From: Treponema sp.
Lineage (GTDB): Bacteria; Spirochaetota; Spirochaetia; Treponematales; Treponemataceae
DNA length: 21,959 nucleotides
Assembly (NCBI GenBank): GCA_016297405.1
Contig: JAEDGP010000033.1
Location: 1 to 21,959, forward strand
Direction: 5' to 3'
The stretch's first letter is position 1, and every line of letters starts with the position of its first letter. Both the position numbers and the translations under genes were made by a program. The notes under the pieces were generated by a model, which searched no databases, was not told the origin of the DNA, and worked only from the letters and a program-made list of their open reading frames with translations. Positions 7,514 to 16,280 of the stretch are shown here, piece after piece.

Positions 7514-9105
7514 TGAAGAAACGAGCAGTTGTATTTACGGAAAACACAGAGGGACTGGAAACCTTTGCAAAGACTCTTATCAACGAAAACTGGGAAATAA
7601 TTTCTGCCGGAAAGACCGGTACTTTTCTGAAAGAAAACGGCATTCCATTTTCCCTGGATCACAGTTTGGACTCTGCCGTAAAAGCTTCTGACAATTACAG
7701 CCATCTTATGTATCTTATTATGGCTGCAAGAAATTCCTCATCAGAATTTGAAGTGCCCATCACTTTGGTTGTGGCAAACGTCATTCCAAAAATCAAGAAA
7801 GTCAGTGCCTTCATTGATTACAATGCAAACTCAAATCCAATCGACATAAAAACCATTAGCTTGATTCGCACCGCCTGTGCATTCTATAAAGACGTGCTCG
7901 TTCTAGTCGATCCAACTGACTATGCAGAAGCTACTGTTCAATTAAAAACTGACCACATCACAAATGATTTTAGACTTATGCTGGTAGGAAAGGCAATGAA
8001 CCTTACTTCCGTTTACGATGCGGCCTGTTCTATTTCCATCCTTGGCAAAAACAATCTGGAAGATTTTCCAACGCACATTATGATGCCTCTTAAAAAACGA
8101 AACGCTCTTCGCCACGGAGCAAATAATCATCAGAATGCAGCTCTATATTCCCTTACATTAAGTGAAAGCTCTTTGAATGGAATAAAAAAGATTCAGGGAC
8201 CGGAATTTTCTTATGCCGTGCTTATCAACTGCAACACAGCATGGAAGGGAGTGTGCACTTTCCTGAAAGTCTTGAAGAATCCATTTGCCGTTCAGACAAC
8301 GGATGCAGAAAATCATCACTTTACAACAAACTTCACCCCAGCCACATGTTTTGTTTTTACTATTGCAATCAAAAACAGGAACCCAATTGGTGCAGCTTTA
8401 GGCCCGGATGTACATTCCTCAATTCAAAAAACATATAATTGTGACCCTGAATCTTTCGATAACTGTGCATTGGGAAGCAGCGCCGTAATTGATAAAGCTG
8501 CCGCCGAACTCCTTGTAACAACAGGTGTGAAAGCTGTAATTGCACCAGACTTCACTCCAGAAGCAAGGGAAATTCTTGCTTCCCGCAATGACATTCGAAT
8601 TGTTCAGGCTTCACAAGCTACATCCGACTTCATGGACGTTGCAACCGTTGACGGCGGCATGATTTTCCAATCCACAGATACCGTTCCTTTCCGTAACTGG
8701 CGGGTAGTCACAAACACTCGTCCAAATCAACAGCAAGTAGATGCATTGGCGTTTGGCACTTTGATCGCTATGCTTACAAAATCAGACGCAGCAGTCATCA
8801 TAAATGACAACCAGGCAATTGGTGTAAGCACAGGTCAAACAAATAAAAAGAAAGCTATTTTGCTTGCCTTGGAAGAAGCTTCCAATTGCATAAAAAATAA
8901 CCTTACTTCCAGTGATCAAAGTGCCGAAATATTAGTTAGCGATACCTACATCAATTTTGATGATGCTCTTCGCTGCATCGCTGATCACGGAATCAAGGCC
9001 ATCATTCAATCTGGCGGCTCAAATTCTGACGGTCTGCTCATCGATTACTGCAATGAGAAAGGCATTTCAATGATTTTTACCGGTCATCAGCACTTTTCGC
9101 TATAG
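7513..9105 (+). CDS. purH: Divergent PurH (AICAR transformylase / IMP cyclohydrolase homologue)
   Basis: PurH normally carries out the last two steps of IMP synthesis. The 530-residue length matches the bifunctional family. An MGS-like N-terminal domain occupies about 1-190, then the AICAR transformylase fold. Recognisable family pieces are LRHGANNHQNAALY (199-212), IQGPEFSY (227-234), the IKNRNPIGAA block (286-295), VIAPDF (342-347), DGGMIFQ (380-386), and the C-terminal IIQSGGSNSDG and GISMIFTGHQHF. Several hallmark residues differ: the expected Lys-His pair is K287-N288, the cyclohydrolase GRVKTLHP loop reads SAVKASDN (54-61), and the GIGAGQ loop reads GVSTGQ (437-442). It may be a lineage variant with altered activity. 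It leads a probable operon with mraY and a lipoprotein gene. Confidence 0.85.
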   Translation: MKKRAVVFTENTEGLETFAKTLINENWEIISAGKTGTFLKENGIPFSLDHSLDSAVKASDNYSHLMYLIMAARNSSSEFEVPITLVVANVIPKIKKVSAFIDYNANSNPIDIKTISLIRTACAFYKDVLVLVDPTDYAEATVQLKTDHITNDFRLMLVGKAMNLTSVYDAACSISILGKNNLEDFPTHIMMPLKKRNALRHGANNHQNAALYSLTLSESSLNGIKKIQGPEFSYAVLINCNTAWKGVCTFLKVLKNPFAVQTTDAENHHFTTNFTPATCFVFTIAIKNRNPIGAALGPDVHSSIQKTYNCDPESFDNCALGSSAVIDKAAAELLVTTGVKAVIAPDFTPEAREILASRNDIRIVQASQATSDFMDVATVDGGMIFQSTDTVPFRNWRVVTNTRPNQQQVDALAFGTLIAMLTKSDAAVIINDNQAIGVSTGQTNKKKAILLALEEASNCIKNNLTSSDQSAEILVSDTYINFDDALRCIADHGIKAIIQSGGSNSDGLLIDYCNEKGISMIFTGHQHFSL

Positions 9106-9164
9106 GCTTTTTGCCTGGCAAAAAAATAAAAAAATCAGCTTCGGCTTAACAGGACTTAAAAAAA

Positions 9165-10229
9165 ATGTTGTCTTATTTAGGAAATTATCTTCAGCAATTC
9201 TTTGGACCAGCCAGACTTCTTACATCAAACGTAGTACTCATCGGCTTATTCCTTTATTTCGGTTTTTTCCTGACCTATAAATTTCTTCCAAAATTCTACC
9301 ATCGCCTTCCTCATGATCGCGGACGAGAATTCACTCTCACAGCCGAAGCTGCCAAAGGCAAACCAACCGGAGCAGGCGTAATCTTTATCACAATGTATGT
9401 GCTTTCCTGCCTTATTTTCGTCCCAATGGAGTGGCCACACCTTTCAATTTTGTGCCTTATTTGGCTTACAATGCTCACAGGCTACCTTGATGACCGTAGC
9501 ACAAACAGCTGGGGCGAATATCTAAAAGCTTTTCTTGACCTTGTGATTTGTGTGGGCGCCTCCGTCATCCTTTATTTCTATATGAAAGACGAATCTGGAA
9601 CAGTATATTACTGGCTTCCATTCATTTCAGAAAAAATTGCCGTTCATCCCGCCATCTTTTTTTCAGTAGCAATCATACTTCTTTGGGCTTCAATAAACAC
9701 CACAAACTGCACAGATGGAGTTGATGGTCTTTCCAGCACTTTGGTTCTGATTGCCCTGATTACCTTAGGCATTGTGTTCTATTTCATTCTTGGACACAAA
9801 GGAATTGCCGACTACCTGCTCGTCCCATGGATTTCCGACGGTGCAGTTTGGGCCACCATGATTTTCGGACTTTCCGGCATTCTGATGGGCTACCTGTGGC
9901 ACAATGCATTTCCTAGCAGCGTACTTATGGGTGACGCAGGAAGTCGCGCCCTGGGATTCTTCATCGGAACCGGGGTTTTGCTTACACAGAATCCACTTAT
10001 GATTTTTGCAACATCTTCTATTATTTTCATAAACGGCGGCATGGGGCTTTTGAAAGTCGCACTTCTGCGTTTCTTCAACATCAAAATTTTTGCGGAAGTT
10101 CGCTTTCCTCTCCATGATCACATGCGTAAAAACCACGGATGGTCCCCTGCACAGGTTCTTGTAAAATTCATGATTATGCAGATTCTCATTACCGTTGTTC
10201 TTATTGGAATGTTCTTTAAAGTTCGTTAA
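9165..10229 (+). CDS. mraY: Phospho-N-acetylmuramoyl-pentapeptide transferase (MraY)
   Basis: MraY transfers phospho-MurNAc-pentapeptide from UDP to undecaprenyl phosphate, forming lipid I at the inner face of the cytoplasmic membrane. The 354-residue length is usual for the family, with about ten hydrophobic segments. Motifs in order are GKPTGAG (65-71), the aspartate pair in TGYLDD (109-110), NCTDGVDGLS (181-190), MGDAGS with D257, and the cytoplasmic His loop PLHDHMRKNHGW (315-326). The loop resembles the canonical PIHHHFELKGW but the middle His is Asp. AGGA (9151-9154) lies ten bases before the ATG. It follows purH by 59 bases and precedes the lipoprotein gene by 11; the neighbours are not the usual division and cell wall cluster. 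Confidence 0.93.
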   Translation: MLSYLGNYLQQFFGPARLLTSNVVLIGLFLYFGFFLTYKFLPKFYHRLPHDRGREFTLTAEAAKGKPTGAGVIFITMYVLSCLIFVPMEWPHLSILCLIWLTMLTGYLDDRSTNSWGEYLKAFLDLVICVGASVILYFYMKDESGTVYYWLPFISEKIAVHPAIFFSVAIILLWASINTTNCTDGVDGLSSTLVLIALITLGIVFYFILGHKGIADYLLVPWISDGAVWATMIFGLSGILMGYLWHNAFPSSVLMGDAGSRALGFFIGTGVLLTQNPLMIFATSSIIFINGGMGLLKVALLRFFNIKIFAEVRFPLHDHMRKNHGWSPAQVLVKFMIMQILITVVLIGMFFKVR

Positions 10230-10240
10230 GGGCGGCACAG

Positions 10241-11617
10241 TTGATTCGCATACAAAAAACTTCAAACAGTTTTTTTCCGAAAAAAAAAGCATCAGTTTCC
10301 AGCAAAACTGGTGCCTTAGGGGTATTTTTTTCCACAATTTTGTTCGTGTCATGTACCACAATGGCCGACTATAATTTTCGCAACATAAACAAGAACCTTG
10401 CGTCATCAAACTATGAAGATGTTTATGCAGAACTTGAGACCCCAAAAGGCACCTTATACAGAAAAACCGATAAGGTTCTGGAAACTTTGGACAAAGGATT
10501 GATTTGCCATTATTCAGGCAACTACGAAAACTCAAACCTGCTTTTATCCCAGTCAGAAAATCTTATGGACAAATATGCGGCAATAAGTATTTCCCAGCAA
10601 ATCGGCTCAATGATTTCAAACGATACTGTTATCGACTATTCAGGGGATCCTTACGAAGACATCTACATAAGTATTTTCAAAGCGTTGAACTATCTGAACC
10701 TTGGTTTGATTGACGATTCCTTTGTTGAACTGCGCAGGGTAAACATCAAGCTTCAAGAAATTTCGCTGAACTATCAGACACTAATTGAACGAAGCAGAAA
10801 AGAACTAAAGGAAAACTCTCAATCTGTGCCAGATTCAAAAATGACTTTCCACAATTCTGCACTGGCCAGATATCTGAGCATGCTCATGTACAGAAGCGAA
10901 GGAAATTATGATGATGCAAAAATCGATTTGCGGGGAATAAATGAAGCTTTCGGACTGCAAAAAAATCTATATAATTTTCCCATTCCCTCATCAATCAGCA
11001 AGGAACTTGAGGTAAGCAAAAATGATGCGCGATTGAATATCATTGCCTTTTCAGGGTTGTGTCCAATCAAAAAAGAAAATCGAACGCCACTTTTTGCCGT
11101 AGATGGATTCTACAATGTTTGCCTTCCAGAAATGGTCATGCGAAAAAGCGACATCAACAGAGTACGCTATACTGCCACATGCAAAGAAACCGGCGAAACC
11201 TATTCCTCTGAGCTTCAACTTCTTGAAAGCATAGAAAACATTGCCCTTGATACATACAGCCAAAAATACTCGCTGACTGTAGCAAAAACCATCGGCAGAA
11301 TGGTTTTGAAGCTTACCTCTGCAATTGCATTTGATGCAGCTTCCCAACAAGCTGGAAGTTCTGAACTTGGACTTCTGTTTTCCGTAATCAGTTTGGCTTC
11401 AAAGGCAAACATGTTCTTAAGCGAACGGGCTGATGTGCGAACTTGCCGTTATTTTCCAGCATACGCTTGGGTAGACGGGATTACTGTTCCTGCAGGAAAA
11501 TATTCTGTAACCGTTCAATTCATGAAGGACAAATCAACAGTTACTTCCCTAACCTACGATGACATAGAAGTTCGCAGCGGAAACATGAATCTTGTAGAAA
11601 GTTTCAATCTTCGATAG
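10241..11617 (+). CDS. Lipoprotein resembling uncharacterised COG3014 proteins
   Basis: This is a 458-residue product from a TTG start at 10241, chosen because no ATG or GTG precedes the signal peptide and AAGGG lies about 8 bases upstream. A basic N-terminus, hydrophobic core and lipobox FVSC predict lipidation at Cys38. After it come helical, TPR-like segments: a Tyr/Asn-rich stretch (CHYSGNYENSNLLLSQSE), then YEDIYISIFKALNYLNLGLIDDSFVELRR. This pattern matches what I remember of COG3014, a family without known function. The C-terminal part (about 280-458) is more beta-like, ending near VEVRSGNMN-type sequence. Co-transcription with mraY suggests, but does not show, an envelope role. Its last 14 bases overlap the end of the convergent M20 peptidase gene. 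Confidence 0.82.
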   Translation: MIRIQKTSNSFFPKKKASVSSKTGALGVFFSTILFVSCTTMADYNFRNINKNLASSNYEDVYAELETPKGTLYRKTDKVLETLDKGLICHYSGNYENSNLLLSQSENLMDKYAAISISQQIGSMISNDTVIDYSGDPYEDIYISIFKALNYLNLGLIDDSFVELRRVNIKLQEISLNYQTLIERSRKELKENSQSVPDSKMTFHNSALARYLSMLMYRSEGNYDDAKIDLRGINEAFGLQKNLYNFPIPSSISKELEVSKNDARLNIIAFSGLCPIKKENRTPLFAVDGFYNVCLPEMVMRKSDINRVRYTATCKETGETYSSELQLLESIENIALDTYSQKYSLTVAKTIGRMVLKLTSAIAFDAASQQAGSSELGLLFSVISLASKANMFLSERADVRTCRYFPAYAWVDGITVPAGKYSVTVQFMKDKSTVTSLTYDDIEVRSGNMNLVESFNLR

Positions 11618-12839
11618 CAAAAAATTCCACAATCGTTTCTGCATCTTTCAAAAGATTTTCGATAATACAATATTCATTTGGCATGTGCGCCATTTCATCC
11701 AGGGTAGACCACACAACGGCATCTATTCCCTTTTTTCTAAGGTCAGCAGCAACAGTTCCGCCACCAATTCCAATCGTACGGGCCTTCAGCCCATGAGCTT
11801 TCATTATTGCCAGAGAAAGTTTTTTTACGATTGATGCATTTGTATCAGTTGCAGGAGACTGAACCGCCTGAGGATATTTTACATCAACTGCAACATCATA
11901 TTCTTTGGCCACTTGACTGCATAAAGCTTCAAACTGTTTTTGAACCTCTTCCAATGTATAACAAGGCAAAATGCGGCAATCAAAACAGAAAGTTTCTTCC
12001 CCAGGAATAATATTTATTCCACTTACATTGGCAAGCCGCTTGGTTGGTTCAAATGTGGAGTAAGGCGGCTCAAAAATCTCATCTCTTTTATTGAAAATAT
12101 TTTTGAGGCCATACAGCCGCATGCTCAAATCATTTGCCGCAAGGCATGCATTGTTTCCCTGATCAGGCCTAGAACCATGACACTGCTTTCCATTAATCTT
12201 TACTTCGGCCCACAAAAGATTTTTTTCTGCAACTTCAATTGTCTGGCCCAAAGAATCTCCACCGTCAGGAATGATTACCATATCGCCTTTTTTGAAAAGA
12301 TCCGTATTATTTGTAAGCCATACCATTCCATAAGTACTGCCCACTTCCTCATCTGCAGCAAAAAGCAATTTTACCGTATGCTCAGGCCGCTCATTATTTT
12401 TCAAATACGAAAGGGCGGCAAAAACGGCGCTGCAAAGTCCCTGCTGGTTATCTTCCACTCCACGGCCAAAAAGTTTGCCATCTTTTTCTACTACAGTCCA
12501 AGGATCTGTATCCCAAAGAGAAATTTCTCCCGCAGGAACAACATCCATATGAGCCACAACCCAGATGGAATAATCATCATTTTTTCCAGGAATTGTAACC
12601 ACAAGGTTTGGCCTGGTCTTTGAACTCACCCTGTTATCAGGGGCATCATACCGCTGAATATTTGCAAAGCCTTCTGTTCTAAGCCAATGTTCCAAAGCAA
12701 CCGCCTTTGTATTTTCTCCATCTCCACCATTTTCAGGGGCCATTGCTTTGCAAGCGGTAAGCATTGTTTCAAGCTCTATTATTTTTTGCTTTGTGGATTC
12801 AACTCTTAAAAAATCTTTAAGTTTTTTTGTATCTGTCAT
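11604..12839 (-). CDS. M20 family metallopeptidase (dipeptidase / deacylase type)
   Basis: This 411-residue zinc hydrolase has the complete M20 ligand set: H97 and D99 in AHMDVVPAG, the bridging D130 in GRGVEDNQQG, the general base E164 and ligand E165 in ADEEVGS, D192 in PDGGDS, and the C-terminal His in AHMPNEY. A dimerisation-type insert fits residues about 215-320 (KINGKQCHGSRPDQGNNA). M20 enzymes cleave dipeptides or N-acyl amino acids in the cytoplasm; the exact substrate cannot be read here. The start at 12839 is preferred over an upstream in-frame one at 12920 because its ATG overlaps the feoB stop as ATGA and GGGGGA lies six bases upstream, implying translational coupling. It is the last gene of the minus-strand operon. 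Confidence 0.93.
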   Translation of the reverse strand: MTDTKKLKDFLRVESTKQKIIELETMLTACKAMAPENGGDGENTKAVALEHWLRTEGFANIQRYDAPDNRVSSKTRPNLVVTIPGKNDDYSIWVVAHMDVVPAGEISLWDTDPWTVVEKDGKLFGRGVEDNQQGLCSAVFAALSYLKNNERPEHTVKLLFAADEEVGSTYGMVWLTNNTDLFKKGDMVIIPDGGDSLGQTIEVAEKNLLWAEVKINGKQCHGSRPDQGNNACLAANDLSMRLYGLKNIFNKRDEIFEPPYSTFEPTKRLANVSGINIIPGEETFCFDCRILPCYTLEEVQKQFEALCSQVAKEYDVAVDVKYPQAVQSPATDTNASIVKKLSLAIMKAHGLKARTIGIGGGTVAADLRKKGIDAVVWSTLDEMAHMPNEYCIIENLLKDAETIVEFFAIED

Positions 12840-15166
12840 AACATTCCCCCAACCAGATAAACTGCGCCAGCCAGAAGCCAGGCCAGGACACACTGCCAGA
12901 TCACCACGCATAGCGCCCATTTTGTTCCAAGTTCACGGCGAATCGAAGTAATCGCAGCAATACAAGGAGTATAAATCAAACTGTATACCAGAAGGCTTGC
13001 CGCTGTAAGTGAAGAAATCGCCGCCTGCACATCGCCAAAAAGAATACCCATAGACGAAACAACACTTTCTTTTGCAATAAAACCAGTTATCAAACTTGTG
13101 CAGATTCTCCAGTCTCCAAGCCCCACAGGTTTGAACAACGGTACAAAAAGACCGGAAATATGAGCAAGCATACTGTCTTTGGAATCAGAAACCAGACTCA
13201 AATGAATGTCAAAACTTTGCAGGAACCACACAACAATTGTTCCCAAAAGAATTACCGTAAAAGCTCTTTGCAAGAAATCCTTTGCCTTGTCCCATAAAAG
13301 AAGCATAACGTTTTTTGCAGCCGGCAAACGATAGTTTGGCAATTCCATCACAAAAGGAACTGCCTCTCCCTTGAACAAGGTCTTTTTGAAGAGCAATGCA
13401 ATCAGAATGCCAGCCACAATACCTGTAAAATACAAGATGGCCATTATCAAAGCTCCATGTTTTGGAAAAAAGGCCTGCACAAAGAACGCATAAATTGGAA
13501 GCTTTGCAGTGCAACTCATAAACGGAGTCAGCAGAATCGTCATTTTTCTGTCTCTTTCACTAGGCAAAATCCTTGTGGCCATGACGGCCGGCACAGTGCA
13601 ACCAAATCCAATAAGCAGCGGAACAATACTTCTTCCCGAAAGTCCAAGTTTGCGCAAAAGTTTATCCATAACAAAAGCAACCCTTGCAATGTAGCCGGAA
13701 TCTTCCAGCAAAGAAAGGAAGAAGAAAAGCAGAACGATTATCGGAAGAAAACTCAAAACGCTTCCAACACCAGAAAAAATGCCATCCACAACAAGACCAG
13801 AAATCGCTTCATTTACGCCGGCATTATGCATGGTCTGTGCCACTACATCAGTAAGATTTTGAATGGCGTTTTCCAGCAGCTCCTGCAGAAAAGCTCCCAA
13901 AAGATTAAAAGTCAGATAAAAAATGCCACACATGATCAAAAGGAACGAAGGTATAGCCGTCCATCTGCCAGTCAAAACTTTATCTATTTTCTGGCTTCGG
14001 ATATGTTCTTTGCTTTCCCTAGGCTTCTTTACGGTTTTGCCACAAACTTTGTTGATAAAAGAAAAACGCATGTTGGCTATTGCGGCACTTCGATCAAGCC
14101 CAGATTCCTTTTCCATCTGCAAAATGATATGCTCAAGCATTTCAATTTCATTCTGATCCGGATCCAGCTTGTTCAGAATGATTTTATCGCCTTCAATGAT
14201 TTTGCTGGCAGCAAAACGCACAGGAATGCCGGCACGTTCCGCATGATCCTGAATCAAATGGATAATCCCATGAATGCAGCGGTGAACAGCACCGCCCCTA
14301 TCATCTTTACTGCAAAAATCCTGGGACACAGGCTTTTCCTGATAATAAGCAACATGAACGGCATGACTTATAAGTTCGTCAACACCTTGATTTTTTGCGG
14401 CAGAAATAGGAATGACCGGCACACCAAGCATCTCTTCCATGCCGTTGATATCGATAGTACCGCCATTGCCGGTAACTTCATCCATCATGTTCAATGCCAC
14501 AACCATTGGAATATCAAGTTCCAGAAGCTGCATGGTTAAATAAAGGCTTCGCTCAATGGAAGTTGCATCCAAAATGTTGATGATTGCTTTAGGTTTTTCG
14601 TCCAGAACAAAATTGCGCGAAACGATTTCTTCCGTAGAAAAAGGCGACATTGAATAGATTCCAGGTAAATCTGTTACCAAAGTTTTTGGATAACCGCGAA
14701 TTACGCCGTCTTTTCGGTCAACTGTAACCCCAGGAAAATTTCCTACATGCTGATTGGAACCTGTAAGTTGATTGAAAAGAGTTGTTTTACCGCAATTTTG
14801 ATTTCCCACCAGCGCATAAGTCAGTATTGTTTCATCAGGCAATGGATTTTCGTTTTCCTTTGCATGAAACTTACCCTCTTCCCCAAGACCCGGGTGCATT
14901 ATGGAAGGCTTTTCCCAGACAGGTTCAGGCACAACTTCTGCAATATCCTGGGAAACCTCAATCTGAGCCGCTTCATCTTTACGCAAAGTCAACTCATAGC
15001 CAAAAATGCGGATTTCCAAAGGATCTCCCATCGGTGCATGCTTTACCATGGTAACCTGCACTCCAGGAATCACCCCCATATCAAGAAAATGCTGGCGAAG
15101 AGCGCCTTTGCCTCCAACCTTCGAAATGATTCCCTTTTCTCCGACTTTTAAATCCTTTAATGTCAT
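12836..15166 (-). CDS. feoB: Fused FeoA-FeoB ferrous iron transporter
   Basis: This 776-residue protein imports ferrous iron across the cytoplasmic membrane. Residues 1-75 are a FeoA SH3-like domain (LKVGEKGIISKVGGKGALRQ). After a linker the G domain has G1 GNQNCGKTT (121-129), the switch segment GNFPGVTVD, G3 DLPG (166-169) and G4 NMMD. The membrane part carries the first Gate block (LLIGFGCTVPAVMATRILPS), TPFMSCTAKLPIYAFF and the second Gate block (ITGFIAKESVVSSMG). No separate FeoC-like gene is seen. It starts 21 bases after the galE stop without a clear promoter or strong ribosome site (GAG close to the ATG), so it is probably transcribed with galE. No recognisable Fur box lies in this short gap. 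Confidence 0.96.
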   Translation of the reverse strand: MTLKDLKVGEKGIISKVGGKGALRQHFLDMGVIPGVQVTMVKHAPMGDPLEIRIFGYELTLRKDEAAQIEVSQDIAEVVPEPVWEKPSIMHPGLGEEGKFHAKENENPLPDETILTYALVGNQNCGKTTLFNQLTGSNQHVGNFPGVTVDRKDGVIRGYPKTLVTDLPGIYSMSPFSTEEIVSRNFVLDEKPKAIINILDATSIERSLYLTMQLLELDIPMVVALNMMDEVTGNGGTIDINGMEEMLGVPVIPISAAKNQGVDELISHAVHVAYYQEKPVSQDFCSKDDRGGAVHRCIHGIIHLIQDHAERAGIPVRFAASKIIEGDKIILNKLDPDQNEIEMLEHIILQMEKESGLDRSAAIANMRFSFINKVCGKTVKKPRESKEHIRSQKIDKVLTGRWTAIPSFLLIMCGIFYLTFNLLGAFLQELLENAIQNLTDVVAQTMHNAGVNEAISGLVVDGIFSGVGSVLSFLPIIVLLFFFLSLLEDSGYIARVAFVMDKLLRKLGLSGRSIVPLLIGFGCTVPAVMATRILPSERDRKMTILLTPFMSCTAKLPIYAFFVQAFFPKHGALIMAILYFTGIVAGILIALLFKKTLFKGEAVPFVMELPNYRLPAAKNVMLLLWDKAKDFLQRAFTVILLGTIVVWFLQSFDIHLSLVSDSKDSMLAHISGLFVPLFKPVGLGDWRICTSLITGFIAKESVVSSMGILFGDVQAAISSLTAASLLVYSLIYTPCIAAITSIRRELGTKWALCVVIWQCVLAWLLAGAVYLVGGML

Positions 15167-15187
15167 AAAATCTCGATAAACTAAAAA

Positions 15188-16171
15188 CTATTTGTTCTTC
15201 AATGATTCTGCTTTAAGATACACTTTCCAGGTTGTATCAACCAATGTATCAACATCACTATATTTTGGTTCCCAACCAAGAAGTTCCTTTGCTTTCTTGC
15301 TTGTTGTAAAAAGACTTGCAGGATCACCTGGACGGCGAGGAGCTTCATCGGCAGGAATTGGCTTTCCTGTAATCCTGCGTGCAGCTTCAATTATTTCCTT
15401 AACTGTTGTTCCGTTTGCAGTACCAAGATTCAATTTAAGGCTTTCGTTGTTCTTTGCAATATATTCCAAAGCCATAACATGAGCGCGGGCAAGATCTGTA
15501 ACATGAACATAATCGCGGATACAGGTACCATCGCGAGTCTCATAATCGGTACCAAAAATCTTAAGAGTGCGCTGTCCCAAAGCAGCTTCCATAACACGAG
15601 GCAAAAGGTTTTCAGGCTTCTGTTCAAGACCACAAACCACACCTTCAGGATCGTAACCAGCAGCATTAAAATAACGGAGAGCAGCAAATTTCATGCCCTT
15701 AAGCTGGTCATACCAATCCATAAATTCTTCAATTTTAAGTTTTGTAAAACCATAATAATTGATTGGCTTTTGAGGGTGATTTTCATCCATTGGCAAATAT
15801 TCAGGTTCTCCAAAAGTTGCTGCGCTTGAACTAAAAATCATCTTCAGACAGTTGTGCTTAACAGCCGCATTCATAATATTCAGTGTACCAGTAATGTTGT
15901 TCACAGAATATTTTTCAGGCTTGATCATAGATTCACCGGCAGCCTTAAAAGCCGCAAGATGTACAAAAGCATCAAATCCTTGAGCAAAAGCGGCATCAAG
16001 ATCATCAGGAATCAAAATGTTTCCATAAATAAAATCGTTTTCAGGGAAAAGATTCTGTCTAAGACCGCTTGAAAGGTTGTCAAAAACAGTAACTTTGTGC
16101 CCAGCTTTCATCATTTCCTTTACAACATGGCTTCCAATATAACCTGCGCCACCAATTACCAAAACTTTCAT
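15188..16171 (-). CDS. galE: UDP-glucose 4-epimerase
   Basis: This interconverts UDP-glucose and UDP-galactose (or the N-acetyl forms) for the Leloir pathway and glycoconjugate synthesis. The 327 residues show an extended short-chain dehydrogenase fold. The NAD-binding GGAGYIG is at 7-13, followed by D31-N32 in VFDNLSSG. SSSAATFG (114-121) holds the catalytic Ser, and Y140-x-x-x-K144 is the catalytic pair. ALRYFNAAGYDPEG and GTCIRDYVHVTDLA are typical GalE segments. The start at 16171 is fixed by GGAGG five bases upstream; the longer in-frame extension to 16219 runs into the repeat element and is rejected. It is preceded by the structured repeat and followed after 21 bases by feoAB. Confidence 0.95.
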   Translation of the reverse strand: MKVLVIGGAGYIGSHVVKEMMKAGHKVTVFDNLSSGLRQNLFPENDFIYGNILIPDDLDAAFAQGFDAFVHLAAFKAAGESMIKPEKYSVNNITGTLNIMNAAVKHNCLKMIFSSSAATFGEPEYLPMDENHPQKPINYYGFTKLKIEEFMDWYDQLKGMKFAALRYFNAAGYDPEGVVCGLEQKPENLLPRVMEAALGQRTLKIFGTDYETRDGTCIRDYVHVTDLARAHVMALEYIAKNNESLKLNLGTANGTTVKEIIEAARRITGKPIPADEAPRRPGDPASLFTTSKKAKELLGWEPKYSDVDTLVDTTWKVYLKAESLKNK

Positions 16172-16193
16172 ATTTTCCTCCATAAAAATCCAT

Positions 16194-16280
16194 AGGGAAA
16201 AGCCTTTCACTCGCTTCAAACCTTCGGTTTTCCGCTACCCTTTCTCCCGGGGAAACCTTTCCCCAGGTCCCCCTTTGGAT
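16194..16280. repeat. GC-rich structured intergenic repeat, copy A
   Basis: On the plus strand, AGGGAAAAGCCTTTCACT (16194-16211) folds into a stem with loop AGCC and one mismatch. GGGGAA (16249-16254) and TTCCCC (16259-16264) form a second hairpin. Between them is CTTCGGTTTTCCGCTACCC, and the right end is CCCTTTGGAT, abutting the stop of the ABC-F gene. The order of parts matches copy B at 20347-20425. The stretch is much richer in G and C than its flanks and fills the only large gap in this operon. Confidence 0.7.

Noticed and set aside
9108..9124. Palindrome TTTTTGCC-T-GGCAAAAA after purH
   Set aside because: The stem is mostly A-T with a tiny loop and is followed by A residues, not T, on the plus strand, so it is not a convincing terminator between purH and mraY.
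9765..10535. Minus-strand ORF of 256 codons opposite mraY and the lipoprotein gene
   Set aside because: It crosses two well-supported genes in antisense and has no recognisable domain.
13457..14539. Plus-strand ORF of 360 codons opposite feoB
   Set aside because: FeoB on the other strand has every family motif; the antisense frame is Lys/Asn/His-rich without domains or a ribosome site.
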